DNA of 64,000 bases from Favolaschia claudopus (lineage: Eukaryota; Basidiomycota; Agaricomycetes; Agaricales; Mycenaceae), in NCBI GenBank assembly GCA_037176885.1, contig JAWWNJ010000293.1, forward strand, positions 1 through 64,000, read 5' to 3'. The notes beneath the pieces were generated by a model. That model saw only the letters and a program-made list of their open reading frames with translations, ran no database searches and had not been told where the DNA came from. Below are positions 55,676 through 64,000 of this stretch, piece after piece. Each line of letters starts with the position of its first letter. The first letter of the stretch is position 1. The position numbers were made by a program, and so were the translations under genes.

Positions 55676-58600
55676 ATGCCTTCTGCACGCCCCCCGTACA
55701 GATTCCATCCCTCCATGGCCTCCGCCAGCCCTCCTGGAGACCATAGAGTGACCACTATCCATGTCTCCAATCTACACTGTCCTAGTTGTGTCGCGACGAT
55801 AACCGACGCGTTGTCCTCCCCATTCTCTCTCTGTCGACGTTTCTATCGTGCTGCAGACCGTCACTGTCCATCATCTGGAAAAGATCTCCGCAGACAACAT
55901 TCAAACCGCGATCCTAGACGCGGGGTTCGATGTAGACGTCCCTCAGGATTATTCCGAAGCTTCGAAGCGCCACGAAACTCATCTGCAACAATGTCTGCTG
56001 TGTCAACAGCAGCGCGACGCGTCCCATCCCCAATTTCGCCTCACCATGTCGGTCGGGGGTATGACCTGCTCGTCCTGCACCAACACAATAACCCGCACGT
56101 TGTCCGAAATCGAAGGCATATCCGATGTAGTTGTCAGTTTACTTGAGAGCTCCGCCACCGCACTCCTCGATAGCAAAGAGCTCTCGGAAGTTGCGAACCA
56201 AGCCGTCGAGGACTGTGGATTCGAGCCTCACATCATGAGCGTTGACCCTCTTATCTCGTCTGGGCCTGTTGACGATAGCGATGGGCTGCGAACTATTTCT
56301 TTGCGTGTAGGAGGGATGTTTTGCAAGTGTGTTTCTTTTTTCCTACCTCGTTGGCCTTCTCAGGCTCACTCGTATTTCTTAGGCACTGTCCGGCGAAAGC
56401 TATGAGCGCACTGGCAGCTCTTGGGCCTCGGGTGATCATCAATACCCCCCATAACCTCCCACACCGACCCCGTCGTAATCGTCTCTTATAAGCCCCGAAC
56501 CTCCATCCTTCACGATTCGTACAATCATTGCCGCTTTGGAGGCTGCGAACTCTGCATTCCATGTTACTATCTATCGTCCCCCATCCTTGGAAGAGCGTGC
56601 CAAAGCGATGCACGCTCGGGAGCGACGCCGACTTCTTTACAGGTTACTCGTCAACATAGTCGTCGCAATCCCGACCTTCATCATCGGCATCGTATTCATG
56701 AGCCTGGTTCGAGACGGCAATCCCCACAAAAGACTTCCTCATGGCGCCGATGTGGACGGGAAACACCGCCCGATCCACCTGGGCTTTGTTTTTCCTCGCG
56801 CTTCCCGTGATGTTCTATCAGTGCCGGATTATTTCACCGGAGAAGCATCAAGGAGATTGTAGCACTCTGGAAGCGGGGAAGTAGGACTCCGATTCAATCA
56901 GCGGTTTATCCGTTTCGGCAGTATGAACCTCCTGGTTTTCGGCCGGTGTTTCTGTTGCGTTTTTCGCTTCTATTGGTCTACTCGCTCTTTCTGCTCGGCA
57001 AGAGCCCCAGATGATGGGGGACACGACCACTTATTTTGATTCGGTGGTATTTTTGACGATGTTCCTCCTGGCTGGTAATTTCTTTGTTTTTTCGAATACT
57101 TGGAATATCTCAACTCAATACATGCAGGTCGGTATTTGGAAGCGTACAGCAAAGCTCGCACTACGGATGCCATCACTGCACTAGCGAGCTTGCGTCCCGC
57201 CGAAGCCCAATTAGTTGTCCCCTGCAGCCTCCGCAGACCCTATCCCCGGAAAGATCCTCCGACTATGATCCCGAAAAAGCCGAAAGCGACACGGAATTAG
57301 CCAGCTCTCTGGGGTCGAGGGTCATGAAAATCTCCCCAGACTTGCTCGAAGTCGGTGATATCGGCAAGTCGATTATATCACTCTCAAATGCTGCTGTATG
57401 CTTATGAATTTCTCCTAGTCCGCTGCAATGCTGGATCAACCCCACCTGCCGATGGGACCATCGTCGGACCCTCTGAAAAGAATACATTCACGTTCGACGA
57501 GAGCATGTTGACCGGGGAATCTATGCCGGTTATGAAGCAACTGAATCATAAAGTTTTCCTTGGATCCATCACCGAGGGCCCAGCGTGCATGTGCGGGTAG
57601 ACGCTGTCGGAGGCGGGTCTATGTATGTTCTTCATCGCCTTGTGTGTTTGTTTCTTGTTGATCATTCTTGGCAGGCTGGACGGTATTGTTGCTGTTGTTC
57701 GTGAAGGGTCGACTCGACGAGCACCCATTGAACGAGTTGCGGATGTCATTACTGGCTACTTCGTACCTGGTACGCGCCCTCTTCTTTGTATATCTATATC
57801 TTGACTTGAACACATTTCGCAGTGATAACCTTGCTTGCCATCTTGACCTGGGTGGTGTGGCTAGCTCTAGCTTACTCTGGAGTCCTCCCACCTGATTATC
57901 TCGACACCGAAATCGGTGGTTGGAGTGAGTGATATTCCAACATAACCCCAGAACCTATTCTAATTTATTTTTCTTGATAGCTGTCTGGTCCCTGGAATTT
58001 GCAATCGCCGTCTTCGTCGTCGCCTGCCCTTGTGGATCGGCTTGGCCGCACCGACCGCACTCCTCGTTGGATCCGGACTCGCAAGCCAAGTTCGGCATCC
58101 TCGCACGGGGCGGCGGAGAAGCGTTCCAAGAGATGGAACGCGTAGACGTCGTGGTGTTTGATAAAACGGGAACTCTAACCGTCGGTGAGGAACCTAGAGT
58201 CTCGGACGTCGAGTTCCCCGTCGAGTCTTCTTCCCTGAAGAGAGAGGTTCTGTTAGGCATAGCCGCCGAGCTTGAGTCTGCGTCTTCCCACCCCGCTCGG
58301 AATAGCGATTCGGCACTATTGTGCTTCTAATGGGGCCCTTGAGCAGCCCGGGTCGTCGTTTTCGGAAACGGCAGGTCTTGGAATCCAGGGCAAGTTTGAG
58401 GCGAGGACTGCCATCATTGGTAGCCAGGCTTTTATGCAGAAACACGGTGTGCTGGTCGACGAAGACACCGCTGAGCTCGTTCAGACTTGGAAAGAAAGAA
58501 GCCAAAAGCGTCGTTTTCCTCGCCGTCTCCGAAACCGCCGATTCGACTCGCTTTAGCGCGCTCGCTGCAGTCTTTGCTGTCACGGATCCTATACGCCATG

Positions 58601-59502
58601 AAGCGCCGTCTGTAGTTTTCGTGGTTCCAAAAGCAAGGAATAAACACATGGATGATATCGGGGCGATAATTTCACAACGGCGTCCGCTGTTGCCAAAATG
58701 GTGGGCATTCCGGCATCCAACGTCGTCGCAGGGGTCCTCCCGCACGAAAAGGTGAGCTCATGCTGGTCAAGAGATGCGACTGAATGTTCATACTGCTTCG
58801 TATCAGGGTGAGAAGATTGAGATGCTTCAAAGCAGCGGCCATAAGCGACCTAGTGGTTTTTTCCGATCTCTCCGCCGACGACAATCCACGACTCCTCGCA
58901 GCATCGTGGCCATGGTGGGCGATGGCATCAACGACGCGGTCGTAAGTAGTGGTCATTTGCCTCTCCTATGTGCTGTGTATTCACAACATTCTTACGACCA
59001 GGCGTTAACCGTGGCAGACGTGGGTATCGCCATTGGCTCTGGCAGTCAGTGTTACCCCTTCTTTCACTGGTCAACACTAAACCTTACTGAATGGAAATTT
59101 TAGGCGACGTAGCCATCTCGAGCGCAAGCTTCATTTTGCTGTCCCTCGGATCTTCGAGCGTTAATAACACTGTCGGATCTTTCGCGAAGTATCATGAAAC
59201 GGGTTCGACTTAACTTTGTGAGCATGATATTCGACGACCCTGTTGAGAAACTGACCTGTGTACGATCAGTTATGGGCCATCATGTACAACTTGGCCGCAT
59301 TACCAATTGCCGCTGGAGTAATCTACCCCGCTGGGCATGTCAGACTCGACCCTGTGTGGGCGTCTCTAGCGATGGCACTTTCGTATGATTCCTTCCATCT
59401 CCCATTTTGTACTATGTCCCTGAGATGTTCTGCAGCTCCGTCTCGGTTGTTTGCAGCTCTCTGGCCCTGAAGCTCTATCGGTCTCCGAAGCTGCCTCAAT
59501 AG
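55676..59502 (+). CDS. Copper-transporting P1B-type ATPase (CCC2-like)
   Basis: This pump moves copper into the secretory pathway to load cuproenzymes such as laccases and multicopper oxidases. The N-terminus has heavy-metal domains: VSNLHCPSCVATI, VGGMTCSSCTNTI and VGGMFCKHCPAKA. Then come membrane helices and ATPase motifs: FDESMLTGESMPV, the CPC metal site in VFVVACPCG, FDKTGTLTVGEEP with the phosphorylated Asp, ELESASSHP (the HP motif), VAMVGDGINDA and VADVGIAIGSGS. The end is SSLALKLYRSPKLPQ. A start at 55715 (MASASPPGDHRV) is equally possible. The frame breaks several times by one base, for example near 55815, at 56445-56450 (six Cs where five fit), near 56730 and 56818, and around the CPC site. 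All motifs are preserved, so these look like consensus errors. Confidence 0.92.
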
Positions 59503-60044
59503 CCAGATGCTGGGACAATACACTGTGGTAGTTTACGATACAAAGCCCTGCGCCGCATCGCGCCATGCCAGGCAAATGTTGAGCATAGATTGGTGCTCCA
59601 CTGTACTCCAACGGTCGCTTGATATCGAGCAAGTTCGTCACACTCTGGCGCATCATGTAGTAGTCGGCACGAAACCAGCGTAGACAGATATATAATGTAA
59701 AAGTTCGTACATGGCGGCGGTATATCTCTGCCAACAAACAAGGTGTACAGACAAGATTTCGTAACATATCGTCAAAGGCATTAGTCGAGGCGTGGTCGCC
59801 GTCTAGAAAGGGTTTTCCTCATCGACTTCCATGGCTGGTGCTTCCTGGTGCTGGGCCTGTTCAGGCTGCGGGTGTCTTCGTCGTCATCCTCATCTGCCCG
59901 TTCTTCTGCGGTAGAGGCAAATAGTTGGATGGGTTTTGCGCTCCTGGACAAAGGTGTCAGTGGCATGCGACGGCGAATATGAAACGCAGACAGACTTTGT
60001 GAAGTGCTTCTTCTTAGAGGCCGCAAGCTTCTGAGTGCACGGCG
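59503..60044. other. Intergenic, no confident gene
   Basis: Two minus-strand frames cross this stretch (59781-60026, with an acidic EERADEDDDEDTR and a basic end; and one at 59366-59767). Neither has a recognisable domain. One could be a 3' exon of an unassigned minus-strand gene. Confidence 0.35.
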
Positions 60045-60316
60045 TCATGAGGTTGTCCGTCGGTGAGATGTATGTGGGGTTCCTGCAATGAAGACAGTGA
60101 GCACAATGGCAATGCCACCGACCAAAACCAGGAAACTGACAAGCTCTTCGCCATCTTCTTTTCGAGGAGAGCCTTGGCTCCCATTCCAGCGGGCTGGTTG
60201 ACGACGTTCCCTAGCGGGGCTTTGGGGACGACAACGTGGGCAGCCTGGGCGGGGTTGTGGAGGGGCTGGATCGGCGCGGAGATGGGAGAGTCGTTGGGGG
60301 TAGATGTAGAGGACAT
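60045..60316 (-). CDS. Small single-pass membrane protein
   Basis: The frame starts MSSTSTPNDSPISAPIQPLH and continues HVVVPKAPLGNVVNQPAGMG and AKALLEKKMAK. In a frame shifted by one base it then gives ELVSFLVLVGGIAIVLTVFI and AGTPHTSHRRTTS with a stop at 60045. One missing base in the short run near 60145 would join the two halves into a product of about 90 residues with a polar N-terminus, one hydrophobic span of about 20 residues and a short basic tail. I do not recognise the family. A tail-anchored or type II membrane topology is likely. Confidence 0.6.
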
Positions 60317-60504
60317 GATATGATAGTGACTGGGAGTTAACAACGCAAAGGGGGAGCAAAGGGGTGTGTGCTCGGACGACAAGGTGGTGGTTTTGGTTCA
60401 ACTTCAAGTCTGCAAGAGCAAAGTGCCGTAACGCGTGTTGAACCTTCATCACGTGTCCGTTACCTTCTTCCTCGTCGCGCGTCACAATGTGACCGCGCAG
60501 AAAT

Positions 60505-62088
60505 ATGGTCGGTCTCCCCGAACTACCACCAGAACTCATCGAGGCTGTCTGCCATCGACTAGATGCTTTGTCCATTATCCGCTTTACCCAGGTCAATTTA
60601 ATGGCCTCTCAAAAACATCAATCAAATATTCATCGCCGACAATCAGGTCTCGCGACAATTGTGGACAATTTTTCAACAATCCTCTGCGCTTCAGTACAAG
60701 GTACAACTCGAGATAAATGGTCTACAAGATGGCCAGTTTGGCTCCTGCAGCTCTGCTGCGCGACTGGAGCTACTGAAAGCCCACCAAGCCGCATGGGCCA
60801 ATTTCAACTGTTCAAGTTCTGTCCAAAGTACAATGAGTATGGGCGGAAATTATTGGGAACTCGTCGGCAATGTACTGGGCACCTACAGTTTGGAAAACGG
60901 CTTCTCATTCAACCGCATTCCTTCCGCTATTCGACAAATTCCATCTGAACGGTGGTCTCTCACTGAACTATCTATCAAAGTGAATGATTTCTCTATGGAC
61001 CTCTCGCAAGATCTTCTCCTAATCGTAGAAGTAACCTTGTCGTAAGTTGGATTTGCGGCTGACTCCCCGTCTCACCCTTGCTCAGGAGGTCCACGGTCGT
61101 ACATCTACTCTCCTTGAGTACAGGTCGCCCTCACCCATTAGCTCGCACCCCACAACTATCTCGAGACGTCGATGAACATCGTCATTCTTCATCCTATCAA
61201 TTCCAAATCCGAATTTACGGCGAACACATTGGACTGCTGACGGATGCCCACGACGACACTGCCGGGTTAATGGTCTGGGAGTGGAAAACTGGAGTCATGA
61301 AGAAGGTATTTTTTCTGCTTTTGAAGTTTAGCAATTTCTTTGAACCGAGGTTGTAGGATCTCAGCGGCGATGAGATCACTTCGTTCGCCTTTCTGGACCA
61401 TCGTATGCTCCTCATTAGCGTTTACATCAATTTTCAGCCAGAATTGCGAGTGCTGGACATTGAAGGACCCAAGACCGCCATGTCGGAATACTCCTCTTTT
61501 CGACTGCCAGCCCTGAATACAGACAACTGGGAGATATCTCAGGTCGACATGATGATCCAGACTGAACCCTCTCCGTCATGGACGACAGAGACGCGTCCCA
61601 GCGAGCCATTTACGACTTGTCACTCGGATCGATTGTTCGTAATTTCCGTCCGGGGTTTCGGCTGGGAAAACGGGTCTGAATCCATATTCATACTCTGCGT
61701 CCGGCTTTCCGCCTTCCTGAACCTGATGGAACATCCACCCCAGGGCTCAATAGATCGCGCAATAGCCTGGGATCAATGGGGACCCATTAACACGCGCATG
61801 CTCCGGATCCCGCTACTTCCAGACCCCTGGATATGCTTTGTCTACGGCCAACGCTGTGTTGTGCAGACGTCGCAGACGCGTTGCCAAATCCTCGACTTCA
61901 ACCCGCTCACTACACGAAAGCGCAGACAGGACGAAGAGACGGTGGACAAGCGTCGGCGAATATTCGAGTGTCCTGTGACAACTTCGGCGCCTTTTGCCGT
62001 TTACTCAGTGGACATTTCGGATTTCCCTTCCGCGGCGGTGATGTTGGCGGAAGATGGGATTATAACGGTGTCGGTAAGTACTAAGTGA
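60505..62088 (+). CDS. F-box protein
   Basis: The start at 60505 opens an F-box: MVGLPELPPELIEAVCHRLD then ALSIIRFTQVSRQLW, after removing an intron at 60592-60649. F-box proteins bind SKP1 and present targets to SCF ubiquitin ligases. The rest gives QSSALQYKVQLEINGLQDGQ, LLKAHQAAWANFN, and beta-rich stretches such as FQIRIYGEHIGLLTDAHDDT, GLMVWEWKTGVMKKDLSGDE and FAFLDHRMLLISV. These may form a propeller-like or leucine-poor substrate domain, as in the large mushroom F-box expansions. The C-terminus carries a basic KRRQDEETVDKRRR stretch and ends ITVSVSTK at 62088. The target is unknown. Frame continuity is good here. Confidence 0.82.
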
Positions 62089-62554
62089 AACTGTTCTCGT
62101 TCACGCGAGAAAGTGCCCTGACCGCTTGACATACAGCCGGACGAAGAGTCGTTTACGATATTTTCCGTATGAATTTGCTAAGTAGAACCTTATACGTCTC
62201 GTTATTCCCCGGTGGGGAGTGGGCGGTGCGTTATGCGAAATTAGATTGGCTGGGAAATGTGTGATGCCGCGATCATCCGTCAGTTGGTTGTGTTGTTGCA
62301 AGCTTGAACTCTGTTTCGTGGAATAGTCCACCATCGTATGGCCCCGCCTCTGCCCTGCTCTCAGTTCTGAGGAGACAAGCTCTCCAGATTCGTATTTATA
62401 TTCGCCGAGGCACCACCCCCACACCCCTAGGCGTGCCCATCACTTCGTCACAGTGAGCTCAGACGGCGCCTGTTGTTACCTATTACGAGGACCCACGCAC
62501 CGTCTCTTATCTGCAGCCTCGTTTCACTCGTATTCAAGGGCTCTACTTGCTGCA
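62089..62554. promoter_or_regulatory. Upstream region of the Rheb gene
   Basis: No gene is supported. The region lies between two plus-strand genes and should contain the F-box terminator and the Rheb promoter. A stretch near 62400-62450 is C-rich. Confidence 0.35.
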
Positions 62555-63415
62555 ATGTCCGCCAATAAACGTAGAATTGCCGTGCTAGGCTCCCGTTCAG
62601 TCGGTATGTTTGTCAGATCACACTTCACCCCACTCTGATTGGGTTCCTCAAACCATCTGTTCCTCTCACTCATCTACTCCCCGGACTGATTTTTGAATAC
62701 AGGGAAGTCATCTCTAATAATTCAGTACTGCCAGAACGAATTCGTCGAGTCCTATTATCCGACTATCGAATCTACGTTTGCGAAGACTGTCAACTTTAAG
62801 AACATTGATTATGATTGCGAAATCATCGACACCGCTGGCCAGGTTCGTTCACAATGTTCTTGAACCGAGCAACTACTCATCGGTTTCACAGGACGAGTTC
62901 TCCCTCTTAAATTCCAAGCACGCTATTGGCATTCATGGCTACGTCCTGGCACGTACTACGTGCTCGTTCTTTGTTCACCCAGCTCACTCATGGCTCCAGG
63001 TCTACTCAGTCAGCTCTCGGAATTCGTTCGATATGATCCAAATTATCTACGACAAAATCATTGACTTTTGTGGGGTCACGAATATCCCGTGCGTTGTTGT
63101 GGGGTCCAAGGTGGACCTCGAGAAGAGGTACGTCCCTCCGTATTGTGTTCAGAATGTCCCTTACCATTCCCACAGTAGTCGGCAGGTCAAGCCCGAGGAA
63201 GGCCAAAAGCTAGCAAAGAGCAATGATGCCGCCTGGGTAGAAACTAGCGCAAAGACGAATGTCAACGTTGGTACGTTGTCGTTGTGGACCACACCATCGC
63301 GAGCGACTGACACGGCGCCACAGGCAAGGTCTTCGAACTATGTCTGAGCGAAATCGAGAAACGAACTCCCAGCAATCAAACCGAGCCTCCTGCCAGTCGA
63401 TGCGTCGTCATGTAG
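62555..63415 (+). CDS. Rheb-family small GTPase
   Basis: Rheb switches on TORC1 at endomembranes in response to nutrients. The P-loop GSRSVGKSS carries Arg where Ras has Gly12, as is typical of Rheb. Switch I gives YYPTIESTF, switch II DTAGQDEFSLL, and the G5 block WVETSAKTN. The G4 motif reads VVGSKVDLEK, with Ser in place of the usual Asn of NKxD. The C-terminus is CVVM, a CaaX box for prenylation. Introns interrupt at about 62605-62701, 62842-62890, 62945-62998, 63129-63176 and 63271-63323. Spliced length is close to 185-190 residues, normal for the family. No frame break was seen. Confidence 0.92.
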
Positions 63416-63649
63416 AACCTTTCAAGCCCTGATATTTTCCTCTTTCCTCTTTTCGGGAGTGTTTACATATACATAGAGTACTATTCTTCCTTTTCTCCTC
63501 GGGTGCCGGGAACGCTGTAGCGCTTGTAAACTTACATCATCCATTACTTTGCTCTCCCTGGTGGTTCTTAATCCTCCCATAATGGCACTTGTACATTTCG
63601 CGCTATCGTTATACACTCTGAATACATACAGACCGAAATAGACTGATTC

Positions 63650-64000
63650 TTAGGCCGTCCCATCTCCCAGGTACCGCAACTTGACCTCGCGTCCGTTCAG
63701 ACCAACGGCCTGAATAGTTTGCGGGTCATCAGGAACAAGATCGATTCCCTGGTCACTCCATTTGACGTCTGGTCCGTCTACATCCAGGACTAAACCCTTG
63801 ACTGGTCTATGGCTAGAGTTCAGAAGTTGCGTGTTCAAAAACCATCGAGCACCGACCTGTTTACGGTCAACGTGATGGACTCTCCATCTACGGCCGCTTT
63901 TACTGCAGTATCGGTTGGGAAGTTGATGAATTTGAAAGGCTCCGGCCTGAAAGTGATGAGATTTGACCAAATTGCGCGGAACAGCTCCAGAATACCAATT
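63650..64000 (-). CDS. Beta-mannosidase, 3' end only (partial)
   Basis: Only the last exons are inside the window; the gene continues beyond the right edge. The terminal part reads RPVKGLVLDVDGPDVKWSDQ, GIDLVPDDPQTIQAVGLNGR and EVKLRYLGDGTA before the stop at 63650. It looks like the C-terminal beta-sandwich of fungal GH2 beta-mannosidases, which release terminal mannose from mannan oligosaccharides. Upstream, IWSNLITFRPEPFKFINFPT and DTAVKAAVDGESITLTVN appear in another frame, joined by an intron or an indel near 63850. No catalytic residue is in view, so the identity rests on the tail alone. Confidence 0.65.
   Translation of the reverse strand, partial: NWYSGAVPRNLVKSHHFQAGAFQIHQLPNRYCSKSGRRWRVHHVDRKQVGARWFLNTQLLNSSHRPVKGLVLDVDGPDVKWSDQGIDLVPDDPQTIQAVGLNGREVKLRYLGDGTA

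Noticed and set aside
59366..59767. 133-residue minus-strand frame at the copper ATPase 3' end
   Set aside because: It overlaps the ATPase end and shows no recognisable family or splice support.
1..64000. CRISPR arrays, bacterial operons, rRNA or tRNA genes
   Set aside because: No regularly spaced direct repeats, no cloverleaf recognised by eye, and gene structure is intron-rich eukaryotic.

Overview
This window is eukaryotic and fungal, most likely from a mushroom-forming basidiomycete (Agaricomycotina). Genes are packed on both strands and split by many 45-70 base GT-AG introns. The gene set (large-subunit catalase, GH71 glucanase, division 1 chitin synthase, VIP1 kinase, Rheb, AIR-type zinc knuckle protein, basidiomycete integrase-like transposase) fits that lineage. 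No tRNA, rRNA, CRISPR array or bacterial-style operon was seen.

Layout. 0.7-2.6 kb: secreted GH71 alpha-1,3-glucanase. 2.6-4.1 kb: short degenerate repeats and a 0.6 kb terminal-inverted-repeat element carrying telomere-like repeats. 4.3-8.8 kb: an oxidative-stress pair, a large-subunit catalase on the minus strand divergent from a DJ-1 family gene. 10-30 kb: a repeat-rich accessory island. It holds a HECT-like gene, an EST1-like gene fragment, a broken SUB2 RNA helicase copy interrupted by about 2 kb of pyrimidine-rich repeats, two unrecognised genes, and a DDE integrase-like gene whose 3' half is tandemly duplicated. 31-64 kb: conserved core genes, namely chitin synthase, a RING protein, a peroxisomal acyl-CoA synthetase, a disordered protein, an ER HSP90 ending in HDEL, a WW/FF protein (URN1/TCERG1 type), an AIR1/2-like TRAMP zinc knuckle protein, a catalytically dead E2 variant, the inositol pyrophosphate kinase VIP1/Asp1, a copper P-type ATPase, a small membrane protein, an F-box protein, Rheb, and the 3' end of a beta-mannosidase.

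Relations. The catalase/DJ-1 pair and the WW-FF/AIR pair are head-to-head neighbours with related jobs (redox defence; nuclear RNA processing), so shared promoters are plausible. Chitin synthase and GH71 both act on the cell wall. The island looks like a landing zone for mobile DNA and captured gene pieces.

Caution. Many conserved genes carry single-base length changes that break the frame. Several are in homopolymers, and the two tandem copies at 28.3-30.1 kb differ only at homopolymers. Much of the apparent frameshifting is therefore probably consensus error rather than gene death. The SUB2 and EST1 fragments are different: they have lost whole motifs.
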